Origin: Actinokineospora xionganensis
GTDB taxonomy: Bacteria; Actinomycetota; Actinomycetes; Mycobacteriales; Pseudonocardiaceae
Direction of reading: 5' to 3'
Assembly: GCF_014323725.1 (NCBI RefSeq)
Contig: NZ_JABVED010000014.1
Span: forward strand, 101,804-165,803
DNA length: 64,000 nt
Shown piece by piece: positions 42,460-52,900 of the stretch (position 1 is the first letter of the stretch; the number at the start of each line of letters is the position of its first letter). The position numbers and the translations under genes were made by a program. Below the pieces are notes generated by a model that saw only the letters and a program-made list of their open reading frames with translations, was not told the origin of the DNA and ran no database searches.

Positions 42460-43347
42460 ATGAGCACCCTCACCGAAGCTCCCCCCGCCCTCTCGGGCAG
42501 CCGCGCACCACGCCCGACCAAGCCCACACGACGGCGCTGGGACCTCACCGCGATCGGCGGGGTTATCGCGCTGATCTTCCTGGCCCCCTACCTGATCATG
42601 CTGTCCGGCGCATTCAAGTCGCGCCCGGAGATCCTCAAGGTCCCACCGACCTACCTGCCCGCCGAATGGCACCCCGAGAACTTCCTGACGATGTGGGGCA
42701 CACCGGAGACACCGCTGCCCTCGAACCTGTGGTCCACCGTGGTGATCTCCATCGGCGGCACCCTGCTGGCCCTGCTGGCGGCGGTACCCGCGGCGTACTT
42801 CACCGCGCGGCACAACTTCCGACTGAAGATGCCGTTCCTGCTGCTGGTGCTGATCACCCAGATGCTGCAGCCCACGGTGCTGGCCTCAGGCCTGTTCCGC
42901 GAGTTCGTGACGCTCGAACTCAACGACACCTATCTGTCGATGATCCTGGTCAACGCGGCTTTCAACCTGTCCTTCGCGGTGTGGATCATGCACAGCTTCT
43001 TCTCGGCGGTCCCCAAGGAGATCGAGGAAGCGGCCTGGCTGGACGGCTGTTCCCGCCTCGACTCGATGCGAAGGATCATGCTGCCGTTGGTCTGGCCGGG
43101 CATCGTGACCACGGTCGTGTTCACCTTCATCGCCTGCTGGAACGAGTTCGCGGCCAGCCTGATCCTGCTGCCCACCGACACCAACCAGCCACTCACAGTG
43201 GCCCTGACGAAGTTCGTCGGGCAGTACGACTCGGCTTGGCAGTACGTCTTCGCGGTATCGATCATCGGCATCCTGCCCGTGGTGATCCTCTTCGCTCTCA
43301 TCGAGAAACGCCTGGTAGCAGGCCTGACGGCCGGCGGGGTGAAGTAA
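42460..43347 (+). CDS. Sugar ABC transporter permease (MalG type)
   Basis: A 295-residue permease with the MalG-type pattern (IGGVIALIFLAPYLIMLSGAF, EEAAWLDGCSRLDSMRRIMLP as the EAA loop, WNEFAASLILL). It completes the second importer. No terminator is obvious in the 119 bp to the next gene, which has its own strong ribosome binding site. Confidence 0.9.
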   Translation: MSTLTEAPPALSGSRAPRPTKPTRRRWDLTAIGGVIALIFLAPYLIMLSGAFKSRPEILKVPPTYLPAEWHPENFLTMWGTPETPLPSNLWSTVVISIGGTLLALLAAVPAAYFTARHNFRLKMPFLLLVLITQMLQPTVLASGLFREFVTLELNDTYLSMILVNAAFNLSFAVWIMHSFFSAVPKEIEEAAWLDGCSRLDSMRRIMLPLVWPGIVTTVVFTFIACWNEFAASLILLPTDTNQPLTVALTKFVGQYDSAWQYVFAVSIIGILPVVILFALIEKRLVAGLTAGGVK

Positions 43348-43466
43348 CGGACACAGAACGCAACTAGGCCGGAAGGGTGACGCGAGTCACACCTTCGGTC
43401 TATTTGCGATGGGTGTCAGTAGGGCGGCCAGCACCCCCGACAGCCGTCCGAGAAGGAGGAGCTGCC

Positions 43467-44843
43467 GTGACACGACGATGGCGGCTGACCTGCACGGTGT
43501 TTCTCGCGGCGGCCGCGCTTATCGCGGCGCCCGCGACGGCCTATGCGCACGACCCCGAAAACGACCACGGGACCCACCCGCCCACCGGCGGGGGCGGTCC
43601 GGATCTGCACAGCGCCAACATGACGTTGGTCAAGAATCTGCCCAAGGTCGACAACGCGACTCAGTCCGATCTGGCCTTCGAGGGCGACTACGCCTACGCG
43701 GGGACCTTCAGCGGCTTCCGCGTCATCGACATCTCCAACCCGGCCACGGCCACCCAGGTCGCCTTCAAGCCGTGCAACGGCGGACAGGGCGATGTCTCGG
43801 TCTACAACGGCCTGCTGTTCTCCTCGGTCGACACTCCGCAGAGCAAGCCGGAGTGCGACAGCGTCAACGCGACCACCGCGCATCCGACCGCCTGGGAGGG
43901 CGTGCGGATCTTCGATGTGCGCAACCCCGCCGACATCAAGCACATCGCGTCGGTGCGCACCGACTGCGGCTCCCACACCCACACGCTCGCGCCTGCGGGC
44001 CAGGGGAGCCTGTTCATCTATGTGTCGTCCTACGCGGTCACCACGACCTCGGTCGGCCCGAACTGCCGGCAGTTCCACGGCAAGATCTCGGTGATCCACG
44101 TGCCGCTGAACAACCCGGCGAAGGCCCAGGTCGTCTCGACCCCGGAGACGACCGGTGTGCCGGTGTTCGAGCACACGCGGCTGGAGTTCGCGAACCCGGT
44201 GCTGCAGGACACCCGGGGCTGCCACGACATCACCGTCCTCAAGCCGCTGAACCTGGCTGCCGCGGCGTGTCTGAGCGTCGGGCAGATCTGGGACATCAGC
44301 GACCGCGCGCATCCCAGGGTGCTGCACACCATCGCCACACCACAGGTAAAGGCATGGCACTCCGCGCAGTTCACCTGGGACGGCACCAAGGTCACCTTCG
44401 GCGACGAGGCAGGCGGCGGAGCGATCGCGCGCTGCCGGGCAGAGGACCCGCCGACGACCGGCGCCGTGTGGACCTACGACGTGGCCACGGCCGCGGTGTT
44501 GGGCCACTACAAGATTCCACGCGCCGAGACCGGCGTGTGCACGATGCACAACTTCAACTACGTGCCGGGAATCGATCGCGACATCCTCGTGTCCTCCGCC
44601 TATACCGGCGGGACGACGGTGGCCGACCTGACCGACCCGGCCAACCCGGTGGAACTGGGCTTCTACCGGCCCGGTGACCCGATCGCGGCCAACACCTGGT
44701 CGTCGTACTGGCACAACGGATTCATCTACGGCAACGACATCAACCGTGGCGTGGACATCTTCGCCATCGACCATCCGGCAGTGGCGGGCGCCGCCCTGCT
44801 CGCTCGGGACAACCCGCAGACGCAAGAGCGCCTGTTCCCGTAG
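43467..44843 (+). CDS. Secreted LVIVD-repeat protein, copy 1
   Basis: A 458-residue exported protein. The start is GTG 43467, fixed by AGAAGGAGGA just upstream; a longer frame to 43377 has no such site. Signal peptide to about residue 28 (ending AYA before HDPEND). The rest is a beta-propeller-like repeat protein of the LVIVD type (YAYAGTFSGFRVIDISNPATATQ, VRIFDVRNPADIKHI, IWDISDRAHPRVL, TTVADLTDPANPVELGF), with several Cys and His residues. It ends NPQTQERLF. Function is unknown. A paralogue follows 72 bp downstream. Confidence 0.83.
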   Translation: MTRRWRLTCTVFLAAAALIAAPATAYAHDPENDHGTHPPTGGGGPDLHSANMTLVKNLPKVDNATQSDLAFEGDYAYAGTFSGFRVIDISNPATATQVAFKPCNGGQGDVSVYNGLLFSSVDTPQSKPECDSVNATTAHPTAWEGVRIFDVRNPADIKHIASVRTDCGSHTHTLAPAGQGSLFIYVSSYAVTTTSVGPNCRQFHGKISVIHVPLNNPAKAQVVSTPETTGVPVFEHTRLEFANPVLQDTRGCHDITVLKPLNLAAAACLSVGQIWDISDRAHPRVLHTIATPQVKAWHSAQFTWDGTKVTFGDEAGGGAIARCRAEDPPTTGAVWTYDVATAAVLGHYKIPRAETGVCTMHNFNYVPGIDRDILVSSAYTGGTTVADLTDPANPVELGFYRPGDPIAANTWSSYWHNGFIYGNDINRGVDIFAIDHPAVAGAALLARDNPQTQERLFP

Positions 44844-44851
44844 TCGGCACC

Positions 44852-44886
44852 TGGCCGGGCCCCGATCGAGGGGCGGGGTCCGGCCA
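44852..44886 (+). terminator. Terminator between the two LVIVD genes
   Basis: 12-bp stem (44852-44863 with 44875-44886), one G.T pair, 11-base loop, 8 bp after the first LVIVD gene. Confidence 0.65.
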
Positions 44887-44915
44887 CTTGCCCGTGACGA
44901 CACAAGGAGATTCGT

Positions 44916-46289
44916 ATGTCACGGCGAATTCGAATCGTGGGCACGCTCGTCGCGGCCTGCGCCCTGATGGCCCCGGCCATCGCGGTGGCCGACCACGCGA
45001 CCAACCCACACACCCCCAACACGCACGCCAAGGGCCACAGCCCTCATCCCGCGACATTCCTGGGCGAGCCCGACGGTGTCCGACATGTCAACTCCGACCT
45101 CGCGTTCTGGGGCAACCTCGCGTTCAACGGCAACTACGACGGCTTCCGCATCATCGACGTCGCCGACCCGGACAACCCGACGGAGCTCTCGCACACGCGC
45201 TGCAACGGCGACCAGGGCGACATCTTCGTCTGGGAGAACATCCTGGTGCGGTCGTGGAACTCCAAGAAGTCCGTCGCCCGAACCTGCGACTCCCAGCCCG
45301 TGCCCCCCGGCTGGGAGGGGGTGCACGTCTTCGACATCAGCAACACGGCGAACCCGACGCTGCTCACCGCCGTCTCGCTGCCCTGTGGCTCGCACACGCT
45401 GACCGGCGCGCGTGACGGCGCCCGGCTGATCGTCTACAGCAACAACTCCAGCAGCGCGGGCTGTGTCGACGGCACCCGGACCAACGACGACCCGGCCGGC
45501 GACTTCATCGATGTCATCGAGATCCCGCTGGGCGCGCCCAACACGGCCAACCTGCTGCGGCGGGAGCCGCTGGCGGGACCGACGACCGATGTCCGCACCG
45601 GCTGCCACGACATGGGCTTGATCCTCGGCTCGGTGAACCTGGCCGCGTGCGCCAGCGCGGACACGACCAACGTCTTCGACATCGGCGACAACGCCCTTCC
45701 GGGCGGCAGCCTCGCGGACCCGGTGCTCCTCTATACCGTCTTCGAGCCCGGCGTCGGACACGTGGGCACGAACGGCCGCTGGCACTCGGCGGCGTTCAGC
45801 TGGGACGGCAAGGTCCTGGTGCTGGGCTGGGAGCCCGGCGGCGGGGCGGAACCGGAATGCCAGAGCACCGATCCTCCAATCGACAAGAGCATGTTCTTCT
45901 ACGACGCCGCCACGGGCGCCAAGCTGGGCCAGTGGGTGCTGCCGAGAGGCCAGGACGGCGTCGGCGAGAACTGCACCGTCCACAACTACAACATCGTGCC
46001 GCTGCGGAGCGGCCGCCACATCGCCGTCGGCGGGCACTACCAGGCGGGCACCTGGGTCACGGAGTTCACCGACCCGGCCAACCCGGTGACGCTCGGCTGG
46101 TCCGACCCGCCCGCGATCACCCCGCCGGACCTCGGCGGCGCCTGGTCGTCCTACTGGTACAACAACTTCATCTACGAGTCCAGCATCACCGAAGGCGTCA
46201 ACGTGTACCGCTTCAGCGGAAACGAGACAGCGGGCGCCATGCGGCTGCACCACCTGAACCCGCAGACCCAGGAGTTCAGTCTCCCGTAG
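44916..46289 (+). CDS. Secreted LVIVD-repeat protein, copy 2
   Basis: A 457-residue paralogue of the preceding protein. Signal peptide to about residue 25 (ending AVADHA), a His/Pro-rich segment (NPHTPNTHAKGHSPHP), then the same repeats (FNGNYDGFRIIDVADPDNPTEL, VHVFDISNTANPTLL, WVTEFTDPANPVTLGW) and the same C-terminal AWSSYWYNNFIYE and NPQTQEF. ACAAGGAGA precedes the ATG at 44916. Sequence between the shared motifs has diverged strongly, so the duplication is not recent. No function is established. Confidence 0.83.
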   Translation: MSRRIRIVGTLVAACALMAPAIAVADHATNPHTPNTHAKGHSPHPATFLGEPDGVRHVNSDLAFWGNLAFNGNYDGFRIIDVADPDNPTELSHTRCNGDQGDIFVWENILVRSWNSKKSVARTCDSQPVPPGWEGVHVFDISNTANPTLLTAVSLPCGSHTLTGARDGARLIVYSNNSSSAGCVDGTRTNDDPAGDFIDVIEIPLGAPNTANLLRREPLAGPTTDVRTGCHDMGLILGSVNLAACASADTTNVFDIGDNALPGGSLADPVLLYTVFEPGVGHVGTNGRWHSAAFSWDGKVLVLGWEPGGGAEPECQSTDPPIDKSMFFYDAATGAKLGQWVLPRGQDGVGENCTVHNYNIVPLRSGRHIAVGGHYQAGTWVTEFTDPANPVTLGWSDPPAITPPDLGGAWSSYWYNNFIYESSITEGVNVYRFSGNETAGAMRLHHLNPQTQEFSLP

Positions 46290-46297
46290 GCGACTTG

Positions 46298-46327
46298 CCG
46301 TGGCGCGTCCCACGGGACGCGCCACGG
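46298..46327. terminator. Strong terminator after LVIVD copy 2
   Basis: Perfect 14-bp inverted repeat (46298-46311 with 46314-46327). It separates the LVIVD pair from the convergent hemerythrin-like gene and may serve both. Confidence 0.8.
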
Positions 46328-46355
46328 CCCACGGCCCATCAGCTTGTGCGCCGCG

Positions 46356-46913
46356 TCACCGGCCGAGCGCGCCGCGGATCAGGTCGCGGGCCCGGTCCAT
46401 GATCGCCATCGGCGGTCCGAGGACCAGGTTCTCCACCGGTCCCTCGATACCCGGGTGCGGCCGGGTCGGGGCGATGGCCTCAGCGGCCCGGACCGCGCCT
46501 GCCATGCGGTGCAGGCGGTCGTCGTCAAGGGTCGCCTTGAGTCGGGGGAACTCCTCGCGCTCCTCATGATCGGCGTGCGCCAGGACGTCGTCGCGGAGCT
46601 GGAGGAGCAGGGTGTCGAAGCCCTCGGCCTCGGGACCCATGTCGTCGAGGGTTGACAGCAGCTCCTTGGCCCGACGCTCCTCCCCGACGCGGGCGTCCAC
46701 GACCGCGTCCCCACCCTTGGTCTCCCGCGCGGCCGGGTGCACGATCTCCTCCTCAGCCGTCTCATGGACAGCCAACAAGCGGACCAACTCCCTGAAGAGG
46801 TCCCGGCGGCGGTCGCCCTTGGCGTGGTCGAGGTCGTCGAACAGTTCACGAATCCGACGGTGCTGGGACAGCAGCAACTCGATGACGTCCTGGTCGGCTC
46901 CGTTGTGGGACAT
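46356..46913 (-). CDS. Hemerythrin HHE domain protein
   Basis: A 185-residue cytoplasmic protein. The HHE domain covers about residues 8-135 with iron-ligand candidates in LLLSQHRRIRELFDDL, LAVHETAEEEIVHPAAR and HADHEEREEFPRL. The C-terminal 50 residues (RPHPGIEGPVENLVLGPPMAIMDRARDLIRG) are conserved in actinobacterial members. I start at ATG 46913, which has GAGGAG five bases upstream, and not at the ATG at 46928. A GTGT-N15-GGGTA promoter-like sequence lies upstream, so it may belong to the same stress response as the 6-8 kb cluster. Confidence 0.85.
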   Translation of the reverse strand: MSHNGADQDVIELLLSQHRRIRELFDDLDHAKGDRRRDLFRELVRLLAVHETAEEEIVHPAARETKGGDAVVDARVGEERRAKELLSTLDDMGPEAEGFDTLLLQLRDDVLAHADHEEREEFPRLKATLDDDRLHRMAGAVRAAEAIAPTRPHPGIEGPVENLVLGPPMAIMDRARDLIRGALGR

Positions 46914-46953
46914 GTCGGCTCCTCGCATTCGGCATCAGTTCGCCAGAACGGGG

Positions 46954-46977
46954 TACCCGACACCCACCGATCTACAC
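46954..46977 (-). promoter_or_regulatory. Possible SigB/SigF-like promoter for the hemerythrin gene
   Basis: On the minus strand GTGT (46977-46974), 15 bases, GGGTA (46958-46954). It matches the stress promoter form with one -35 mismatch and lies just outside the IS30 remnant. Confidence 0.35.
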
Positions 46978-46984
46978 AGTCCCC

Positions 46985-48190
46985 GGACCTCAACACCCCG
47001 GGCCCCGGCCCAGAAGGTCGGTGCCTTTGGGGAAGTACTGGCGCAGCAACCCGTTTGTATTCTCGTTCGTGCCGCGTTGCCAGGGGGAATGTGGGTCGAC
47101 GAAGTAGACGTGAAGTCCGGTTGGACGGTGAACTGGGCATGCGCGGAAAGCTCTTCGCCGCGATCCCAGGTCAGCGATCGGCGCAGCTGTTCGGGAAGCC
47201 CGATGACAGTGTTCGCGAGGGCGTTGGCCATGGTGACCGCACCGTAGCCGGCGAGCGCGGGACCGTTCTTGGTGCGCGGGTCGACACCCCAGCCTTCCTC
47301 GCGGGGCAGGTGAACGAGCATCGTGAACCGAGTCGTCCGCTCCACCAGAGTGCCGATCGCCGAGCGCTGCAGTCCGATGACGAGATCGTCTTCCCAGTGT
47401 CCAGGAACGGCGCGGTCGTCGGCTTCGGCAGGCCGCCGGCTGATCAGAACCTCCGGGGTGACGTGCGCCCATGCCTTCTGCCGCGACCTGGCACGCGGGA
47501 CCCGCAGCGCCCGGCCGGTGCGCAGACAGGCGACGAGCTCGCGTGTGAGGGCGCCACGGCCCTGGACGTAGAGGGCCTGGTAGATCGTCTCGTGCGACAC
47601 CCGCGTCTCCGGCCGGTCGGGGAACTCCCGCCGCAGGCTACGACTGATCTGCTCCGGGCCCCATTCCAGCCCCAGCCAGTCCTGCACGACCTCCCGCAGC
47701 TCGGGGCAGGCCACGATCTTCCCGCCCTTGGGCCGGGCCCGCCAGGCATCGGCACGGGCCTGCGCGGCATGCGGCCGGTAGTCACCGCTGCCCTGATGAG
47801 AGTTCCGCTTGATCTCCCGGCTAATCGTCGACACAGGCCGGCCGACCTCGGCGGCGATCGCCCGCATCGTGGCCTTCGCCCGCCGCATATCGGCGATCAT
47901 GATCCGCTCGTCCTCGGTCAGAAAACGAGACGAAGTCCCGCCCACCAGCGGTTTCCGCGCTGGTGGGCAGGACTTCACCACACGACCTTCCGCTCGCCCG
48001 TGACGCCACACACTGCCCGTGCGCCGGTTCACACCCACGACACGACACGCCTGGCTGTTGCTCATCCCCTGATCCACAAGGGAAAGGTAAAGCTCCCGCT
48101 CACGGACCAGCGTCTTGCGGCCCTGCGGCCCCCGATCGCTCCGGATCTCGAAGTCCATCGCAACCCCTCAACTCGGGTGTTGCAACGACC
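46985..48190. mobile_element. Degenerate IS30-like element
   Basis: Extent estimated from the transposase remnant plus matching 8-bp ends (46991-46998 and 48175-48182, inverted). The boundaries are approximate; I could not confirm a target duplication. Confidence 0.5.
46990..48158 (-). pseudogene. IS30 family transposase, frameshifted and truncated
   Basis: N-terminal helix-turn-helix regions (SLVDQGMSNSQACRVVGVNRRTG; MRAIAAEVGRPVSTISREIKRN) and the DDE core ([21 protein letters not shown]) are present. After AQFTV the frame is lost by one missing base near 47120-47127; the expected continuation ([18 protein letters not shown], then [15 protein letters not shown]) is found in the next frame and then stops at 46990, short of the usual end. 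The element is therefore dead. CAACACCC at 46991-46998 and its inverse GGGTGTTG at 48175-48182 may be remnants of the terminal repeats, with an internal deletion having removed the transposase C-terminus. Confidence 0.88.
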
Positions 48191-48200
48191 TCTTGAACCC

Positions 48201-48221
48201 AAGCCCCCCCGTGGGGGGTTT
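48201..48221. terminator. GC-stem terminator at the IS30 flank
   Basis: CCCCCC, a short GT-centred loop and GGGGGG followed by TTT on the plus strand. It lies between the IS30 remnant and the end of panD. Confidence 0.6.
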
Positions 48222-48352
48222 CTCGTCCGGGCCGGGGTATGGGGATTGGCTACTTCGGGGCGGGAGAGCGGGGATCTTGCTTGTCGGACAGGTTGGGTGT
48301 GGAGTGGTCCCAGGCGAGGTTTCTTCCCGTGGGGCGTGGGTGCGTTGGTCGG

Positions 48353-48768
48353 TCAGGCAAACGTCAGATCGCCGCGCACGGTGGGGGTCCCGGGGATGGG
48401 TTCGGCGGGGTCCGTGGTGTGGCCGATGCTCTGGTTGGCGGCGTCCACCATCACCACCCTCGGGATCAGCGACGCCGCTTCGGTCGACGGGACCATGGTG
48501 TAGCTGATGATGATGACCAAATCGCCGGGCTGGATCAGTCTCGCGGCGGCGCCGTTGATGCCGATGACGCCCGTGCCTCGTTCGCCCGCGATGACGTAGG
48601 TCTCCAGCCGCGCGCCGTTGGTGATGTCGACGATGTGGACCTGTTCGCCTGCCAGCAAGTCCGCCGCATCCATCAAGTCTCGTCGATGGTCAGCGACCCG
48701 ACGTAGTGCAGATCCGCCTGGGTGACGGTGGCTCGGTGGATCTTCGACTTGAGCATGGTGCGGAACAC
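48353..48768 (-). pseudogene. panD: Aspartate 1-decarboxylase, broken by a 1-base deletion
   Basis: PanD makes beta-alanine from aspartate using a pyruvoyl group formed by self-cleavage between Gly24 and Ser25. Reading from GTG 48768 (GGAGGG about 8 bases upstream) gives [20 protein letters not shown] and then HYVGSLTID, with Gly24-Ser25 exactly in place. The frame is then lost within 48677-48681, where five bases stand for an expected six; the next frame continues [39 protein letters not shown] to the stop. The restored protein would be 138 residues. Either the gene is a recent pseudogene or the base is a sequencing error. An internal TTG/ATG start would give a 107-residue product without the cleavage site. 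Confidence 0.88.
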
Positions 48769-48933
48769 GGGCGTCCCTCCCTGGTCGGCCTGTCTCTTGG
48801 CTCGGGTGGAAGCATCGCGGGGAGTTGTGTGGGCAGGTAGGGAAAGACGCGCAGGGTGGGGGCGCGGGTGGTGCGCTCAGTGCTGCGGGAACTTCTCTCC
48901 TGCGGACCGCCGCTGGGGGACACCCTCAACGCC

Positions 48934-49911
48934 ATGGACGCGACGACCTCCTCCTTGGCGACGGAACTGGCACTGCCCTATGTGATCACGGCCGAGGCAG
49001 CGGCCACGCCGATGGCGGGCTTCCTGCCCGATGCCCGGGCGCATATCCGGGGCAAGCTGCTCGAGCACGGCGCGGTGATGTTGCGCGGGTTCGACGTGGG
49101 CGGGGTCGACGGGTTCGACAGTGTCGTGCGGGCGGTGTCGGGGACACCGCTGACCTACGCCGAGCGATCTTCGCCGCGGAGCACGATCAAAGGCCAGGTC
49201 TACACCTCGACGGACTACCCGCCGAGCGAGGAGATCTTCCTGCACAACGAGAACTCCTACCAGGCTTCCTGGCCGCTGACCCTCTTCTTCTACTGCATCC
49301 AGCCACCGACCACGCTGGGATCGACGCCGCTGGCCGACATCCGCGAGGTGTACCGCACGATCGATCCGGCGGTCCGCGACGAGTTCGCGGCGCGCGGGTG
49401 GATGGTGGTGCGGAACTTCGTGCCCGGGTTCGGTGTGCCGTGGCAGCAGGCGTTCAACACCGACGACCGGGCCGAGGTGGCCGCGTATTGCGCGCGCAAC
49501 GGGGTCGAGGTCGAGTGGGTGGGCAAAGACGGGTTGCGCACCCGGGCCCGCAGGCAGGCGGTGCACCGCCACCCGGTGACCGGCGACCAGGTCTGGTTCA
49601 ACCATCTCACGTTCTTCCACGTGAGCACCCTCGCCGAGGATGTCTGCGCGGGACTGCGGGAGATGTTCGACGACACCGACCTCCCCACCAACACCTACTA
49701 CGGCGACGGCGCGCCGATCCCCGACGAGGTGGTCGCGCATCTTCGGGACACATACCGGGCGGCGCAGCGGCGGTTCGACTGGGAGCGCGATGACGTTCTG
49801 ATCGTCGACAACATGCTGGCCGCGCACGCGCGGGAGCCGTTCACCGGGCCCCGCAAGATCGCCGTCGCCATGGCCGAGTCCTCAGTAGACGGACCGGCGC
49901 ACACCGCGTGA
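48934..49911 (+). CDS. SyrP-like Fe(II)/2-oxoglutarate hydroxylase (TauD/TfdA family)
   Basis: A 325-residue non-haem iron dioxygenase. The facial triad is HNE in FLHNENSYQ (His104, Glu106) plus the distal His in MLAAHAREPF (about 298), with Arg in GPRKIAV (about 308) for 2-oxoglutarate. HNENS with Glu in place of Asp is characteristic of SyrP-like enzymes, which beta-hydroxylate an amino acid (aspartate in syringomycin) while it is held on an NRPS carrier domain. I start at ATG 48934; a GTG at 48856 in frame is possible. It lies 30 bp upstream of the first NRPS gene, so it very probably acts on a residue of this peptide. Confidence 0.85.
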   Translation: MDATTSSLATELALPYVITAEAAATPMAGFLPDARAHIRGKLLEHGAVMLRGFDVGGVDGFDSVVRAVSGTPLTYAERSSPRSTIKGQVYTSTDYPPSEEIFLHNENSYQASWPLTLFFYCIQPPTTLGSTPLADIREVYRTIDPAVRDEFAARGWMVVRNFVPGFGVPWQQAFNTDDRAEVAAYCARNGVEVEWVGKDGLRTRARRQAVHRHPVTGDQVWFNHLTFFHVSTLAEDVCAGLREMFDDTDLPTNTYYGDGAPIPDEVVAHLRDTYRAAQRRFDWERDDVLIVDNMLAAHAREPFTGPRKIAVAMAESSVDGPAHTA

Positions 49912-49941
49912 GCACACACCGACAGATCAGGGAGGCGTTCG

Positions 49942-52900
49942 ATGGCAACCGGTGATGGCGGCTTCGCGCTGTCATTCGCGCAGGAACAGCTGTGGTTCCT
50001 CGACCAGCTCCGGTCGGGCGCGGCCACGGAGTACCTGCTGCACCGGGCCTACCGGCTCCGGGGGCCGCTCGACGTCGAGGCGCTGACCGCCGCGCTCACC
50101 GCGACGGTGGCCCGGCACGAGGTGCTGCGCACCCGCTACGACACGGTCGACGGCATGACGGTGCAGGTCATCGACGAACAGGCGGCCATCGCACTGTCCG
50201 AAGTGGACATAACGGGCACATCCGAGGCCGACTGGGACCGCCGGGTGCACGAGATCGGCTCGGCCGACCTGCGGGCGCCGATCGACCTGCGGACCCAGCC
50301 GCCCTGGCGACTGACCCTGGTGCGCCTGTCCCCCACCGACTCAGTCCTGCTGTTCGCGGTGCACCACATCGCCTTCGACGGCTGGTCGTGGGGAGTGCTG
50401 CTCTCCGAGCTGTCCGCCCAGTACGAGGCGATCACGGCAGGCACCACCCCCGAGCTACCCGAGCTGCCGGTCCAGTACGCCGACTACGCCGACTGGCAGC
50501 GGCAGTGGTGGGACTCCTCGGCGGACACGCTGCGCAGGCAGCTCGACTTCTGGACCGGGCGCCTCGCCGGCCTGACCCCGCTGGACCTGCCCACCGACCG
50601 CCCCCGCCCGGCCACCTGGGACGCCGCGGGCGACAGCGTCGACTTCCACCTGCCCGCCGACCTCGTCGCGAGCCTCACCAGTGTCGGCCGCGCGAGCGGA
50701 GCGACCCCGTTCATGGTGTACCTGGCCGCCTTCCAGCTGCTCCTGAGCCGCTACGCGCGCCGCGACGACATCGCCGTGGGCGTGTCCGTCGCCCGCCGCG
50801 ACCAGGTCGAGCTGGAGAACCTGATCGGCCTGTTCCTCAACACGATCGTCCTGCGCGCCGACCTGTCCGCCGACCCGTCCTTCACCGATCTGCTGGCCCG
50901 GGTCCGCGACACCACACTCGACGCCTACGGCAACCAGGACGTGCCGTTCGAGCGGGTCGTGGCCGAGTTGGCCCCGGAGCGCGACCTCTCGCGCAACCCG
51001 GTCTTCCAGGTCGGCTTCGCCCTGCACAGCGCCGCCACCAAGCCGTTCGGGCTGACCGGCCTGTCCGTGGAGATCTTCAAGAAGCCGTGGACCAGTTCGG
51101 CCTTCGACTTGTCGCTGCACATCATCGAACGCCCGGACGGGTCGGTCATGGGCCAGCTGCTCTACCCGACCGCGCTGTTCGACCGGGCGCGGATCGAGCG
51201 GATGGCCGCGAACCTCACCCACCTGCTCACCCGCGTCGCCGAGACGCCCAACGCGCCGGTCAGCTCGCTCGACATCGTCGCCGACGACGAGTCGCGACGG
51301 GTCGAAGCCTGGTCGCGGCCCCACCTGGTCAAGCGGGATTCCTCCCTGCCCGAGCTGTTCCGCGCCCAGGCGATGTCCACACCGGACGCGGTCGCGGTCG
51401 TCTCCGGCGCCGAGGAGACCACCTACGCGGACCTCGCCGGCCGCGTCGCCACCCTCGCCGACTACCTGCAGGCCCGGGGCGTGGGCGCGGAGAACCCGGT
51501 CGGCGTGGCCATGGGCCGCGGGACCGATCTCGCCGTCGCGCTGCTGGCGGTGCTGTCCGCGGGCGGCGTCTACATCCCCCTGCCCGTCGACTATCCCGCC
51601 GACCGGCTCGCGCTGATGGTCGCCGACGCGGGCATCGACCTGATCCTCACCGAGGATGCGGCCCGGACCCGGATACCCGCCCACGTCGACACCGTGGCGC
51701 TCGACTCGGAGTGGACGGCGGTCGCGACCGCCGAACCCGCCCGCCGACCGTCCCTTCGCGACCGTGACGCCGCCTACATCCTCTACACCTCCGGCTCCAC
51801 CGGCAGGCCCAAGGGCGTGGTGATCACGCACGAGGGCATCCGCAACCGCGTGCTCTGGTCGGTGGAGCGCTACGGGATGACCGCCGCGGACCGGGTGCTG
51901 CAGAAGACCACCATCGGGTTCGACGCGGCCATGTGGGAGTTCCTCTCACCACTGGTGTCCGGTGGCACCGTGGTGATGGCGCCCGCCGAGGCGCACCGCG
52001 ACCCCGCGGCCATGCTGGCGGCCGTCGCCGACCACGGCGTGACCATGCTCCAGGTCGTCCCGTCGATCCTGCGGCTGCTCGTCGAGGAGCCGTCCCTGGC
52101 CCGCTGCCGGTCGCTGCGGCTGGTCTGCTCCGCGGGCGAGGCGCTGCCCGCCGCCCTGTGCGCGAAGCTGCGCGAGACCGTCGACGTCGAGGTGGTCAAC
52201 ACCTACGGCCCGACCGAATGCTCCATCGACGCCACCGCCTGGACCTATGCCCCCGAGGCGACGGGCGAGACCGTGCCGATCGGCACCCCGCTGCCGAACC
52301 TGCGGGTGTTCGTGGTCGACGGCCAGGACCGGCAGGCGCCGATCGGGGTGCCCGGCGAGCTGTGCGTGAGCGGAGTCGGGCTCGCCCGCGGCTATGCCGG
52401 GCGCGGCGACCTCACCGCCGAGCGCTTCACCCCCAACCCGTTCGCCCAGACCCCGGGCGAGCGCTGGTACCGCACGGGCGACCTCGCCCGGTGGACCGCC
52501 GAGGGCGTGCTGGAGTTCGCCGGCCGCGTCGACGACCAGGTCAAGGTCCGCGGCGTGCGGATCGAGCCCGCCGAGATCGAGGCGGCGATCCGCACCCACC
52601 CGTCGGTCGGCGCGGCGGTCGTGACCACCCACCGGTCCGGCTCAGGCGAGCTGGAGCTGGTCGCCTACGCGGTGCCGTCGAACGGCTCCCCCGTGCGTCC
52701 GGACCTGCTGCGCGAGCACCTGGCGGACCGACTGCCCGCCATGATGGTCCCGTCCACCATCATCGCCCTCGACGCGCTTCCCCTTACCCCCAACGGAAAA
52801 CTCGACCGCGCCGCCCTGCCCGACCCGTCCGGCTCACGGCCGACGGAGACAGCGGTGATCAAGCCGAGGACCGAGACCGAGCGCGCGGTCGCCGAGCTGA

